Shown here piece after piece: positions 1 to 11,115 of a stretch of DNA of 34,272 nucleotides. Positions within the stretch are counted from its first letter, which is position 1. Each line of letters opens with the position of its first letter. Origin of the DNA: Sandaracinaceae bacterium (GTDB lineage Bacteria > Myxococcota_A > Polyangia > Polyangiales > Sandaracinaceae); contig SHBB01000015.1 in NCBI GenBank assembly GCA_004213565.1, positions 1-34,272 on the forward strand, read 5' to 3'. The translations under genes were made by a program, and so were the position numbers. The notes beneath the pieces are model-generated. The model was given only the letters and a program-made list of their open reading frames with translations. It was not told the origin of the DNA and did no database searches.

Positions 1-1
1 G

Positions 2-115
2 CGCCATCACCTGACGCCGATCGAGCGCTCGTGCATCGCCCGGACCGCGCGGCAGGAGGCGCACGCAGACGGCCTCGACGCGCCGCTCGACGTCGTCTTC
101 GACCTACGACTCTGA
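2..115 (+). CDS. 3' end of an unidentified upstream gene (partial)
   Basis: One plus-strand frame is open from the window edge to a TGA at 113-115 and reads sensibly for 37 residues, including PIERSCIARTAR and the ending PLDVVFDLRL. The single Cys followed by a short beta-strand-like ending recalls the C-terminal edge of AgmX/TonB-like domains found elsewhere in this window, but the piece is too short to assign. It overlaps the last 12 bases of the convergent MMPL gene. Confidence is limited because most of the gene lies outside the window. Confidence 0.45.
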   Translation, partial: RHHLTPIERSCIARTARQEAHADGLDAPLDVVFDLRL

Positions 116-2734
116 AGCGGGCTTCTCCGAGGCGGGCGTCTCTGACGCGGACGCCTCTGCTTCCTTGGCGCGCCGGCGGAAGCGGCCGGGGGGCGCCTTG
201 GGCGCGGCCACCCGGAGCAGCGCGGGCTGCACGATCAAGGTCGAGAACAGGCACATGCCGACCGTCACCCCGATCAGCTCGCCGAAGCGCTGCACGGGGA
301 CGAACGAGCTGAGGAGCATCACGCCGAAGCCGAGCATCAGGGTCACGCAGCTCACCACCACCGCGCGGCCGGTCCCGCGGGCGGCCCGGATGAGCGCCGC
401 GTTCCGGCCGATCCCGCCCGCTATCTCTTCCTTGTAGCGGGCGAGCAGGTGGATGGAGCCGTCGACCGCGAGGCCGAGGCTGATCGAGAAGACGATCACG
501 GTGGCCGCGTTGAGGGGGATGTCGCGGACCGCCATCCAGGCGACCGTGCCCACGAGCGGGAGCACGTTGGGCGGGATGCTCAGCAGGCCGAGCCGCCAGC
601 TCCCGAAGAGCACCACGAGCATGCCGAAGATGATCAGGACCGCGGTGCTGAGGCTGCCGAGCAGGTCACGCACGACGGCGTTCAGACCGACCGAGCCGGT
701 GTAGGCCTCGCCCGCCATCGAGACCTCGACCCCGAGCGGCGCGAAGCGCGCGTCGAGCTGCTCCTGGAGCGCGTCGATGACGACGATGCTACGCGCCGCG
801 CCGATGTCGGCCAGCCGCACCTGGATGCGAGCGACCTGGCCTCCCTCGGCCAGGAAGGCGTCCATCGGGTTGGGCTCGACCCGGCCGAAGAGGGTGAGCA
901 GCGCAGCCACCTGGGCCTCGCTCGCGAAGCGCTCGGTCCGCGCCTCGTCGTCGCCCGCGATGCGCGCCCAGGTCTCGTGCAGGTAGTCGCTCATCGAGAC
1001 GGTGCCGAGCACGCCGTCCTGACCGCGGAGCCAGGCCTGCGTCTCGTCGATCGCGGCCACCACCTCGGGGTCCTGGAAGCGCGTGGGATCGTCCGACTCG
1101 AGCATGATCTCGAGCGGCCGCACCCCCTCGAGCTTCTCCTCGAGCAGGAGCGTGCTGACCACCGCCTCGTCCTCCTCGTCGAATTCGTCGAGGAGGGCGC
1201 TGTCGACCGTGACCCGCACCGCCATCCAGCTGAAGGCGGCCATCAGCACCGCGGCGCCCACGATGAAAGGCCACGGCCGGCGGAGGATCTTCGCGGTCAG
1301 CACCACGATGGCCCGCTCGAGCAGTCCGCGGTCCGCGCGGGGTCCGTCGTCCTTGCCCCGCTTGCGGCGCAGGGTGATCCGCCTGCGCTCGCGAGGCGGC
1401 AGCGGCGGGTCGAAGAGCGTCATCGCGGGCGGGAGGAAGCCGATCGTGACCACGTAGGCGATCAGCACGCCGATGCCCGCGGTCACGCCGAAGCGCTGGA
1501 GCATCGCCGTCTGGCTGACCACGAGGGACGCGAGCCCGACCGCGGTGGTGATCGAGGTCAGGAAGCACGCCACGGCCATGGCGCGGACGGTGTTGCGCGC
1601 CGCCTCCATCTTGCTCGAGGCGTGATCGAGCTCCTCCCGATAGCGCCCGATCAGGTGGATCGAGTCGCTGACGCCGATGATGATCAACAGCGGCGGGATG
1701 ATGTTGTTGATCACGTTCATCGTCTCGCCGGCGAGCGCCATGGCGCCGATGACCATGATCGCGCTGAGGCCGACCGCGACGACGGGCAGGAAGGTGCCGG
1801 GCACCCAGCGGAAAGAGACGAAGAGCAGGACGAGGCACACGAGCAGCGTCAGCGGGACGATGCGCACGTTGTCGTCGGCCATCTTGACGACGATCGAGTT
1901 GAACAGGTGCGGCAGGCCCCCGCGATGCACGTTCACCCCCCTCGGCGGCGGGTTGGCCTCGAGCCACGCGTCGATGTCCTCGACCGTCTCCTGCATCACG
2001 CGGTGGTCCTCGACCCGCTCGTCGAGGGCCAAGGCGACGACGGTCAGCGTGCGATCGCGGCTGATCAGCCGGCCCTCGAGGAGCGGCGCGGCGTCGATCG
2101 CGGCGATCAAGCGCTCTCGCTCGGCGTCGGTGACCTCGTCTCCCTCGATCGCGGCGCCGTACTGGACGTCGGCCATGCGGCTGGCGATCGAGCCGAGGCC
2201 CATCGGGAAGCGCTCGGGCGAGGTCTGGACGAGCACCCCGAGGGCGTCCTCCAGCTCCGGGTCGATCGAATCGTCATCCGGCGCGTCCTCGAGCGCGTCC
2301 AGCCCCTCGAGATCCTCGTCGTCGAGGTCGTCCAACGACGGCGCGTCGTCGAGGTCGTCGAGGCCCACCTCCTCGGGCGCGGCGGGGAGCGCGAAGGGCG
2401 TGACCGTGACCCCGTCCACCCGGTCGACGTAGACCTCGTCCTGGAAGGCGCGGGCGAGCCGGTGCACGTAGGCGAGCGGCTCGGGGGCGAGCACGTCCTC
2501 GGCCTCGACCAGCAGCACCACCACGTGGTCGGGGTTGCCGAACCGGGCGTTGAAGTCGGCGCTGATCTGGGCCTGGTTCTGGACGCTGCTCGCCGTCAAC
2601 TGCTGCGGCGTCGGGTCCGCGACGAGCTGCGGGATCCACACGCCGAGCCCGACGGTGATCACGCCGATGATCCCCAACATCAGGGCGCGCCGGCCCGTGA
2701 CCAGGTCGGCGAATGCGTCGAGGAATCGGTTCAC
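104..2734 (-). CDS. RND/MMPL-family efflux transporter
   Basis: This 876-residue protein has the two-fold repeat of the RND/MMPL superfamily: one N-terminal transmembrane helix, a large periplasmic loop, a five- or six-helix bundle, then the same again. The transmembrane halves carry matching motifs, GVSDSIHLIGRYREEL and AVDGSIHLLARYKEE, where the Asp is the usual proton-relay position. Such proteins export lipids, hopanoids or drugs by proton antiport in the inner membrane; the substrate here cannot be read. Residues about 121-166 of the first periplasmic loop form an acidic stretch rich in DDLDD and LEDAL, which is unusual for the family. The tail is Lys/Arg then Ala/Ser/Glu-rich. The start is a GTG without an obvious Shine-Dalgarno. 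It lies downstream of bioA on the same strand with an 85-base gap. Confidence 0.9.
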   Translation of the reverse strand: MNRFLDAFADLVTGRRALMLGIIGVITVGLGVWIPQLVADPTPQQLTASSVQNQAQISADFNARFGNPDHVVVLLVEAEDVLAPEPLAYVHRLARAFQDEVYVDRVDGVTVTPFALPAAPEEVGLDDLDDAPSLDDLDDEDLEGLDALEDAPDDDSIDPELEDALGVLVQTSPERFPMGLGSIASRMADVQYGAAIEGDEVTDAERERLIAAIDAAPLLEGRLISRDRTLTVVALALDERVEDHRVMQETVEDIDAWLEANPPPRGVNVHRGGLPHLFNSIVVKMADDNVRIVPLTLLVCLVLLFVSFRWVPGTFLPVVAVGLSAIMVIGAMALAGETMNVINNIIPPLLIIIGVSDSIHLIGRYREELDHASSKMEAARNTVRAMAVACFLTSITTAVGLASLVVSQTAMLQRFGVTAGIGVLIAYVVTIGFLPPAMTLFDPPLPPRERRRITLRRKRGKDDGPRADRGLLERAIVVLTAKILRRPWPFIVGAAVLMAAFSWMAVRVTVDSALLDEFDEEDEAVVSTLLLEEKLEGVRPLEIMLESDDPTRFQDPEVVAAIDETQAWLRGQDGVLGTVSMSDYLHETWARIAGDDEARTERFASEAQVAALLTLFGRVEPNPMDAFLAEGGQVARIQVRLADIGAARSIVVIDALQEQLDARFAPLGVEVSMAGEAYTGSVGLNAVVRDLLGSLSTAVLIIFGMLVVLFGSWRLGLLSIPPNVLPLVGTVAWMAVRDIPLNAATVIVFSISLGLAVDGSIHLLARYKEEIAGGIGRNAALIRAARGTGRAVVVSCVTLMLGFGVMLLSSFVPVQRFGELIGVTVGMCLFSTLIVQPALLRVAAPKAPPGRFRRRAKEAEASASETPASEKPASES

Positions 2735-2819
2735 GGCCGGCGGAGGTCGATGGGGATGAGACGGGACATGCGTTCAGCGCAGCTGTGGCGTAACCGCTCG
2801 CGCGGGCGCGCGGAGGGAA

Positions 2820-4127
2820 TCAGCATGCTTGTCGCACGCTCTCGGTGAGCACGTCCAACAGGTGCGTGAGATCCGCCTCCGAGATGTTGAGCGGCGGCGT
2901 CACGTAGACCGTATCCCCCAGGGGGCGGAGGAACACCCCCCGCGCGAGCGCCGCCTCGAAGACGTTCCACCCGGCCTGGCCCCGGTAGCCCCCCTCCCCG
3001 AGATCGGCCGCGCCGACCAGGCCGAGGGAGCGCACCCGCCGGACCCCGTCCAGCTCGCCGAGCCGCGCGAAGGCCGCCTCGACCACGGGCGCCTTGCGCC
3101 GGACCTGCCCGAGCACGTCCTCGTCGCGGTAGACGGCGAGGACCTCGCGCGCGACGGCCGCGCCGAGGGGGTTGCCGCAGAAGGTGTGCCCGTGCATGAG
3201 CGCGCGCTCCGCCCCGCCGCGGAAGCCGTCGTAGACCCGGTCCGTGGCGAGGGTGGCGGCCATGGGCAGCACGCCGGCCGTGAACCCCTTGGCCGTGCAG
3301 AGGAAGTCGGGCGTGATCCCGGCCAGCTCGCAGGCCCACATCGCCCCGGTCCGCCCGTAGCCGGTGAAGACCTCGTCCGCGATGAGGAAGGTGTCGACCT
3401 CGCGGGTCACCTCGCGCAGCCGGGCCAGGAGCTGTGGCGCGTACATGCGCATCCCGGCCGCGCCCTGGATGAGCGGCTCCACGATCACCCCCGCGATCTC
3501 GTCGGGGCGCGCGCGCAGCTCCGCCTCCACGTGGGCGAAGGCCTTCTCCCAGCCCTCGGGATCGGCCGCGTCGGGGGTGCGGATCACCTCGAACAGGAGC
3601 GGGCCGAAGACGTGGTGGAACTCCTCGAGCGACGCGAGGCTGGCCGCCCCGAGGGTGTCGCCGTGGTACGCGCCGGCGAGCGAGATGAAGCGCGTGCGCG
3701 TCGGCCGGCCGTTCTGCTGCCAGTACTGGAAGGCCGCCTTCACCGCGACCTCGACCGCGGTCGACCCGTCGTCCGAGAAGTGCGCCCGCGTCAGCCCCGT
3801 GGGCGCGACCTCGACCAGCTCCTTCGCGAGCAGGGCGACCGGCGCGTGCGTGATCCCTCCCGCCGCGACGTGCATGAGCTGCTCGGCCTGGCGAGCCAGG
3901 GCGGCGCGGAGGCGCGGGTGGCCGTGCCCGAGCGTGCAGGTCCACCAAGAGCCGTTCCCCTCGAGGTAGCGGCGCCCGTCCGCGTCGGTGATCCAGGGCC
4001 CCTCGGCGGCGGTGATCACCAGGGGCTCGGTGCCCTCGTGCCGCTCGCTCGAGGTGTAGGGCGGCCAGACGTGGCGCCGCTCGAGCGCGACGACGTCGGC
4101 GCGGGACAGCTCTGGGGGCAGTCGCAT
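2820..4127 (-). CDS. bioA: Adenosylmethionine-8-amino-7-oxononanoate aminotransferase (DAPA synthase)
   Basis: This 435-residue, fold-type I PLP aminotransferase carries out the SAM-dependent amination of 7-keto-8-aminopelargonate to 7,8-diaminopelargonate in biotin synthesis. The BioA-specific N-terminal pattern RHVWPPYTS and the GSWW motif (residues 59-62) separate it from other class III transaminases. Further landmarks are GAYHGDT (152-158), ADEVFTGYGRTG (250-261) with the cofactor-binding Asp, the Schiff-base Lys280 in LCTAKGFTAG, and MHGHTFCGNPL. The length fits E. coli BioA (about 429). The chosen ATG begins MRLPPELSRA; the frame stays open upstream as far as 5408, but that stretch is antisense to the next gene. 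No other bio gene is present in the window. Confidence 0.92.
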   Translation of the reverse strand: MRLPPELSRADVVALERRHVWPPYTSSERHEGTEPLVITAAEGPWITDADGRRYLEGNGSWWTCTLGHGHPRLRAALARQAEQLMHVAAGGITHAPVALLAKELVEVAPTGLTRAHFSDDGSTAVEVAVKAAFQYWQQNGRPTRTRFISLAGAYHGDTLGAASLASLEEFHHVFGPLLFEVIRTPDAADPEGWEKAFAHVEAELRARPDEIAGVIVEPLIQGAAGMRMYAPQLLARLREVTREVDTFLIADEVFTGYGRTGAMWACELAGITPDFLCTAKGFTAGVLPMAATLATDRVYDGFRGGAERALMHGHTFCGNPLGAAVAREVLAVYRDEDVLGQVRRKAPVVEAAFARLGELDGVRRVRSLGLVGAADLGEGGYRGQAGWNVFEAALARGVFLRPLGDTVYVTPPLNISEADLTHLLDVLTESVRQAC

Positions 4128-4229
4128 CGCCGCGGACCCTGCGTCGAGGTGGGCCGCGCGGCAAGGTCGGGGGCATGGGTTGGGGGCAAGGTTGGACGTG
4201 GCCAACGCGAGGGGTAGATTGGCCGAATC

Positions 4230-4985
4230 TTGCGCCTCATCGTCTTCGCCTTCGCTTCGATCAGCCTCTTGCTCAGCAGCGCCGCCTCCGCGCAGAGCCT
4301 CGAGCAGGCCCGCCGCGCGTTCGAGCAGGGGCGCGCGGCCTACGAGTCGGGGGACTTCGAGACCGCGCTGATGCGCTTCCAGGAGGCGCACCGGATCACG
4401 GGCAACCCGGAGATCCTCTACAACGTCGCCACCTCCGCGGACCGACTGCGCATGGACCAGGTCGCGCTCGAGGCCTACCGCGGCTACCTCGCGGCGCGCC
4501 CGGGCAGCGAGGATCGCGCGAGCGTCGAGGGCCGCATCCGCGTGCTCGAGCGGCAGGTCGCCGACGCGCGCCGGGAGGAGGAGGAGCGCCTCGCCGCGGA
4601 GGCGGCCACGGCGGAGCGCGAGGCGCAGGCGCAGGCCGCGCTGGCGGAGGCGCGCCAGGCGCGAGACCCGGGCCCGGCGCCCTGGATCGTGGCCGGCGCG
4701 GGCGCCGCGCTCGCGGTGGGCGGCGCGGTGCTCCTGATCGTGGCCGAGGTGGACGCCGGCTGCGTCTCCGCGCCGAACGGCTGCACCGACGGCGGGCCTC
4801 GCTGGGAGGACTTCTCCGAGCGCTATGACCGGGTCCCCATCTTCCGCGGCGTGGGCGGCGCCGCGCTCGGTCTCGGCGCGGCGGCCATGGCGGCGGGCCT
4901 CGTCTGGGCGCTCGCGGGCGGCGGCGGCGGCGAGCCCGAGGTCGCGATCGGCCCCGGCGGCGTGCGCGTGCGGGGCCACTTCTGA
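4230..4985 (+). CDS. TPR-like envelope protein with C-terminal membrane segments
   Basis: This 251-residue protein opens with a signal peptide (MRLIVFAFASISLLLSSAASAQ). A tetratricopeptide-like helical pair follows (ARRAFEQGRAAYESGDFETA and NPEILYNVATSADRL), then an Ala/Glu/Arg coiled coil of about residues 110-150, then two hydrophobic Gly/Ala-rich segments near 155-175 and 205-232. This layout is common among myxobacterial periplasmic or envelope proteins of unknown function. The start is a TTG at 4230, the only start that keeps the signal peptide. The stop overlaps the ATG of the next gene (TGATG), so the two are probably translationally coupled. No enzymatic motif is visible. Confidence 0.8.
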   Translation: MRLIVFAFASISLLLSSAASAQSLEQARRAFEQGRAAYESGDFETALMRFQEAHRITGNPEILYNVATSADRLRMDQVALEAYRGYLAARPGSEDRASVEGRIRVLERQVADARREEEERLAAEAATAEREAQAQAALAEARQARDPGPAPWIVAGAGAALAVGGAVLLIVAEVDAGCVSAPNGCTDGGPRWEDFSERYDRVPIFRGVGGAALGLGAAAMAAGLVWALAGGGGGEPEVAIGPGGVRVRGHF

Positions 4986-6265
4986 TGCGACGCGCCTGGC
5001 TCTGCCTCCTCCTGGCTGGCTGCGCCCCGGTGATCCCCGAGGGCACCTACGCGTGCGACGCGAACGCCGACTGTCCGCCCGGCATGTTCTGCCAGGGCGG
5101 CCTCTGCTACCGGGACGTGGACGCCGGACCCTGCGTGCCGCGGGACTGCGCCACGCTCCGCGCCAACTGCGGCGCGCTCGACGACGGCTGCGGGACCGAG
5201 ATCGACTGCGGCGCGTGCCCCGACGGACAAGCCTGTGGCAGCGGCGGGATCCCGAACCTGTGCGGGTGCCAGCCACGCTCGTGCGACGCGCTCGGCGTGG
5301 AGTGCGGGCAGGCGGACAGCGGCTGCGGCGCGATGGTCGACTGCGGCGACTGCGGTGGCGCGGGCACCTGCGTGGCGGGGACGTGCACGTGCGAGGCGAC
5401 CAACCCATGCAATCCGCTCGGCTACGACTGTGGCCAGGCCCTCGATGGCTGCGGGGGCATGGTGTCCTGCGGGGACTGCGTGCTCCCCGAGACGTGCGGC
5501 GGCGAAGGAGAGACCAACCGCTGCGGCGTCGGCACTTGCATCCCCGACGACGAGGAGTGCGCCGAGCGGGAGTGCGGCATGGCGCCCGACGGCTGCGGCG
5601 GGTTCGTCGACTGTGGGACGTGCGCCTCGCCCGAGATCTGCGTCGCGGGGAGGGGGACCTGCGAGTGCTCCCCCGGCACGTGCGGGTCGCTCGCCTACGA
5701 GTGCGGGGCGCCCGACGACGGATGCGGCGCCCCGCTCGACTGCGGCGCGTGCCCCCCCGGTCAGGGCTGTAGCGCTGCGTACGCCTGCGCGTGCGTCCCC
5801 GACCCGTACGAGGGGAACGACACGCATCCGACGGCCGCCGCGCGAGGCTCTCTCGCGTCGGGCAGCATGGTCTCGGTCCCCGACGCCACCATGCACTCCG
5901 CGGGCGACCAGGACTGGTTCAGGTGGACGATCCCGGCCGCCGCCGCCGGCGAACACCAGTTCAGGATCGATCTCCGAGGGATCCCCGCGGGCGCCGACTA
6001 CGCGCTCGAGGCGTACGCCCTCTGCCCCACGACGAACGCCGACTTCACGAGCGAGAGTTGCCGGGAAGGCACGCCCGTGACCGCCGCGCCGCCGCTCGGC
6101 CGCGGGTGCCTGTCCAACCGGTCGGGGGCGTCCGACGAGCGCCTCGTGATGCGGCTCAGCTGCTCCGTCACCGAGCTCGTCGTGCGGGTGCGCCAGATCA
6201 CCTCGGGCATGTGCACGCCGTACGACCTCTCCCTCGAATACGGCTTCATGGCCAAGAGCCCATGA
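4985..6265 (+). CDS. Cys-module lipoprotein, first of a tandem pair
   Basis: This 426-residue predicted lipoprotein has a short signal peptide and lipobox (LLLAGC, Cys13). A conserved segment (EGTYAC...CPPGMFCQGGLCYRD) leads into five tandem modules of about 40 residues built on DGCG-x3-DCGxC, each with roughly eight cysteines likely to form disulfides. The C-terminal 150 residues (EGNDTHPTA, then DQDWFRWTI) resemble a pre-peptidase C-terminal (PPC) beta-sandwich. A role in surface attachment or recognition is inference only. It overlaps the preceding gene by one codon position and the following paralogue by four bases (ATGA), so all three probably form one translationally coupled operon. Confidence 0.82.
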   Translation: MRRAWLCLLLAGCAPVIPEGTYACDANADCPPGMFCQGGLCYRDVDAGPCVPRDCATLRANCGALDDGCGTEIDCGACPDGQACGSGGIPNLCGCQPRSCDALGVECGQADSGCGAMVDCGDCGGAGTCVAGTCTCEATNPCNPLGYDCGQALDGCGGMVSCGDCVLPETCGGEGETNRCGVGTCIPDDEECAERECGMAPDGCGGFVDCGTCASPEICVAGRGTCECSPGTCGSLAYECGAPDDGCGAPLDCGACPPGQGCSAAYACACVPDPYEGNDTHPTAAARGSLASGSMVSVPDATMHSAGDQDWFRWTIPAAAAGEHQFRIDLRGIPAGADYALEAYALCPTTNADFTSESCREGTPVTAAPPLGRGCLSNRSGASDERLVMRLSCSVTELVVRVRQITSGMCTPYDLSLEYGFMAKSP

Positions 6266-7521
6266 CGATGAGATGCCGCTCCCTCTTGTGGGTCTGCATG
6301 CTGTCGGCATGCGCCCCCGAGATCCCGGAGGGGACCTACGTCTGCGCCGCCAACGCGGACTGTCCCCCGGCGATGTTCTGCCAGGGCGGGCTCTGCTACC
6401 GCGACGTCGACGCCGGCCCGTGCACCGCGCAGACCTGCGAGAGCCTGCGGGCCAACTGCGGCGCGATCGACGACGGCTGTGGCGGGGCGCTCGAGTGCGG
6501 AGACTGTCCCGCCGGCGAGGCGTGCGGCGCGGGCGGCATCGCGAACATCTGCGACTGCGTGCCTCGGGGCTGCGACGACGCCTGCGGCGCGGTGCAGGAC
6601 GGATGCGGGCGCACGCTGGACTGCGGCGGCTGCGCGGGAGGGCGGCCCTGCGAGGCGGGGACCTGCGTGTGCACGCCGACCACCTGCGACGCCGAGGGCG
6701 CGGTGTGCGGTCAGATCGCCGACGGCTGCGGCGGGACGCTCGAGTGCGGGAGCTGCCCCGCCGAACTGACGTGTGGCGCGCTCGGCATGCCCAACCGCTG
6801 CGGCATGGGGGCCTGCACGCCGAGGACGTGCGGCGGCCCGGGCCTCGAGTGCGGAGAGGTCAGCGACGGCTGCGACGGGACCCTCGACTGCGGGTCGTGC
6901 GGGAGCAACGCGGAGTGCGTGCTCGGGACCTGCGAGTGCCTCCCCCGGACCTGCGATGAGCTCGGCACCGACGCGTGCGGCGGGGCGCCCGACGGATGCG
7001 GCGGCACGCTGGACTGCGGCACCTGCGGCCCGGGCTACGGCTGCATGAGCAACACGTGCGGGTGCCTCCCCGACCGCGTCGGGGACGCCTACTCCACCGC
7101 GTCCGAGCTCGGCCCGATCTCCACCGGGTTCACGAGGAGCTACCACACCTACGCCATCACCCCGTCGGGCGACATCGACTGGTTCAAGTGGAGCTTCAGC
7201 GGCACGGCGGGCCCGAGGACCGACTTCATCGTGGGGCTCGACCGACTGACGGCCAACCTCGAGCTGAGCGTCTTCGTCCCGTGCGGCTCGGGCAGCGACA
7301 TCGCCCCGCCGGAGTGCGCCTCGGGCTCGACGGCGGTGACCGATCCCACGGCGGGGAGCGGCTGCGCGAGCCGCAACTTCGGGACGGCCCGGGAGGACGT
7401 CGCCGTCTCGGTCGACTGCACGCCGACCGCCTTCTACGTGCGCGTCGCGCAGCAGCCGCCCGCGAGCGCGCTCCTGAGCTGCGACGCCTACGAGCTCACG
7501 GTCGAGATGAACACGCGCTGA
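6262..7521 (+). CDS. Cys-module lipoprotein, second of a tandem pair
   Basis: This 419-residue protein is a paralogue of the preceding gene. It has the same order: lipobox (MLSAC), EGTYVC...CPPAMFCQGGLCYRD, five Cys-rich modules with the core DGCGGTLDCGTC, then a PPC-like sandwich (GDIDWFKWSF). The leader segment and first module are nearly identical in the two proteins, while the C-terminal domains have drifted apart, as expected for a tandem duplication followed by divergence of the outer domain. Start: ATG at 6262 overlaps the upstream stop; a second in-frame ATG lies at 6268. The gene ends six bases from the convergent AgmX-like gene. Function unknown. Confidence 0.82.
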   Translation: MTMRCRSLLWVCMLSACAPEIPEGTYVCAANADCPPAMFCQGGLCYRDVDAGPCTAQTCESLRANCGAIDDGCGGALECGDCPAGEACGAGGIANICDCVPRGCDDACGAVQDGCGRTLDCGGCAGGRPCEAGTCVCTPTTCDAEGAVCGQIADGCGGTLECGSCPAELTCGALGMPNRCGMGACTPRTCGGPGLECGEVSDGCDGTLDCGSCGSNAECVLGTCECLPRTCDELGTDACGGAPDGCGGTLDCGTCGPGYGCMSNTCGCLPDRVGDAYSTASELGPISTGFTRSYHTYAITPSGDIDWFKWSFSGTAGPRTDFIVGLDRLTANLELSVFVPCGSGSDIAPPECASGSTAVTDPTAGSGCASRNFGTAREDVAVSVDCTPTAFYVRVAQQPPASALLSCDAYELTVEMNTR

Positions 7522-7527
7522 ATCACG

Positions 7528-8304
7528 TCAGCGGCGCGCCTCGCGGCCGAAGCGGAGCGTGTAGCTGTAGATCGCCTCGCCGCCGCTCGCGCCTCGGGAC
7601 ACGCGGAGCTGCCCGCCCGCGCTGCGGACGCAGCGCTCGAAGCGCGCGTCCGAGAAGCCGCTCCGCTCGACGCTCACCCGCGACGCGCGGCCCGCGCCCC
7701 GCACCGTGAACACCAGGTTCAGCTGCTGCGCCTGCAGGCTGCCGCGCTCGAGGTACTGGTCGTAGCAGCGCTCGAGACGCGAGGAGATGCCCCGCACCGC
7801 CGAGCGCACCACGGACGCGTCGAGCTGGCCCTGTCCGTCGACCTGCTCCCCGCGCACGACGCGGATGTTGCTCGTGAGCGCCGCGTTCTCCTCCACCGTG
7901 CGCACCGTGCCGCCCTGCTGGGCCACGCTGTCCGCCGCCGGGTCGGGGGGCGGCGCGCGCTCGACCACCCGCGTGCCGGGCGAAGGAATGTCCGCCGCGC
8001 GCACGCACTCCTGCGTCTGGCGGCGCGCCGCGGCCGCGCGCGCGATCAAGGCCTCGAGCGCCGCCTCCGCGTCCTGGCGCACCCGGCCCGACGCGCGGTC
8101 GCGCTGCGCCTCCGACTCGCCGATGAGGCGCTGGATGCGCGACATCTCCGCGTGCTGTCGCTCGAGGCAGTCGGCGAAGGAGCGCACCGACGCGAGCGCC
8201 TGCCCGCGCTCCGCCGCGGTGAGATCCTGCGCGGACGCGGCCGTGGGCGCGAGCGCTGCCACGGAGGTGAGGGAGAGACCGAGGAGGATCGTGAGTGCGC
8301 GCAT
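7528..8304 (-). CDS. Secreted protein with AgmX/PglI-type C-terminal domain
   Basis: This 258-residue protein has a cleavable signal peptide (LTSVAALAPTAASAQ) and an N-terminal helical region of about residues 25-100 with scattered Cys. A disordered Pro/Ala linker follows, and then a domain with the two-Cys pattern of the AgmX/PglI C-terminal family: SSRLERCYDQYL, then VSVERSGFSDARFERCVRSA. In Myxococcus this domain occurs in adventurous gliding motility proteins and is related in layout to TonB C-terminal domains; a role in an envelope complex is inferred. The ATG at 8304 is chosen because it starts the signal peptide; the open frame extends 40 residues further upstream. It is divergent from acs with a 140-base gap. 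Confidence 0.8.
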   Translation of the reverse strand: MRALTILLGLSLTSVAALAPTAASAQDLTAAERGQALASVRSFADCLERQHAEMSRIQRLIGESEAQRDRASGRVRQDAEAALEALIARAAAARRQTQECVRAADIPSPGTRVVERAPPPDPAADSVAQQGGTVRTVEENAALTSNIRVVRGEQVDGQGQLDASVVRSAVRGISSRLERCYDQYLERGSLQAQQLNLVFTVRGAGRASRVSVERSGFSDARFERCVRSAGGQLRVSRGASGGEAIYSYTLRFGREARR

Positions 8305-8444
8305 GTCGGGGAGTCTATCCGGCGAAGAGACCTCGAGGGTGGGGGCTTGCCCCGCAGCTCTTCGGACGCCTGGCGGCCGCGGGATGTTCACCGCCGCGAG
8401 TTTTTGGTACGGCTCTTCTCCCACGAAGATCTCGAGGAGACCCG

Positions 8445-10382
<1,938 letters not shown>

Positions 10383-10472
10383 CCACCGGGGACGATCCTA
10401 TTCATTCGTCAAACGCGCGGACGGCGGGCACGGCGCTCGGGCAGTAGCTCGCGGCGCTCGGCCGGGTCCGCG

Positions 10473-11036
10473 TCACTCGCGCCGAGGGCGACGGTACTCG
10501 AGCACGTAGCGGACGTTGTCGTCGAGCCGATGAGGGTCGATGGTGGTCGTCACCGTCAGCCGCTCGCCCGGCGACAGCGACAGCACCGTCCAGCGCCGCC
10601 CCTCGCTCAGATCGAACACGAGCTCGAGCCGACCCTCGCGGAAGAGCTGCGTGAGCTGCGCCTCGCTCCCGGTCTCGGTCGTGACCGACGCGGGGTGGCC
10701 GAGGCGTGTGCGGAAGCGGTGGTCAGCGGTGGTGTGCAGCGTGGTCGCGATGTGCTCCCCGTCCACCTCGACCCGGATTCGCCGCGCGACCAAGGCGTCG
10801 GCGTCGATCCGCGCGCGCGCCACGGCCCGCATGAGGGGGTTGGCGTCGCGGAGCGCGAGCTCGAACGCCGCCTCGACCCGCTCCCGAGCCCGCGGAACCG
10901 AGGAGGCGAGCAGCCACTCACCTTCGAAGGCGTCGCGATCGACCACCCGCGGCTGCGCAGCGGCGAACGCCGCCCCGAGGGCCACGCCGGCCAGCACCAC
11001 CAATGACCCGCTGATCCGGGCGACTCGAGAGCTCAT
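10473..11036 (-). CDS. Hypothetical secreted protein
   Basis: This is a protein of about 187 residues with a signal peptide (ISGSLVVLAGVALGAAFAAAQP) followed by a mixed alpha/beta domain containing FEGEWLLASSVPRARERVEAAF, then antiparallel-strand-like segments (ARRIRVEVDGEHIATTLH, ERLTVTTTIDP). I do not recognise the family. The second half resembles a small lipocalin-like or cystatin-like beta-rich domain, but that is only an impression. The ATG at 11036 gives a better-shaped signal peptide than an in-frame start at 11060; neither has a clear ribosome-binding site. An 18-base palindrome lies about 80 bases upstream. Confidence 0.65.
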   Translation of the reverse strand: MSSRVARISGSLVVLAGVALGAAFAAAQPRVVDRDAFEGEWLLASSVPRARERVEAAFELALRDANPLMRAVARARIDADALVARRIRVEVDGEHIATTLHTTADHRFRTRLGHPASVTTETGSEAQLTQLFREGRLELVFDLSEGRRWTVLSLSPGERLTVTTTIDPHRLDDNVRYVLEYRRPRRE

Positions 11037-11115
11037 GGGGAGGGAGGCTACACGCACCATGCCATCGCCACCGGCGGCGCCTCGCGGCGCGAGGCGTCCG
11101 CGACTCCAGACAGCA

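Noticed and set aside
449-2848. A 799-residue plus-strand open frame opposite the MMPL gene
   Set aside because: Its product is a monotonous His/Asp/Arg/Glu-rich sequence, the expected shadow of a high-GC gene on the other strand; the minus strand has clear transporter motifs.
4128-5408. N-terminal extension of BioA by about 427 residues
   Set aside because: It is Arg/Ser-rich sequence antisense to a signal-peptide protein, while the internal ATG at 4127 matches the BioA family start.
4823-7146. Long minus-strand open frames opposite the Cys-module genes
   Set aside because: Their Val/Ala/Arg/His repeats mirror the Cys modules on the other strand and have no domain.
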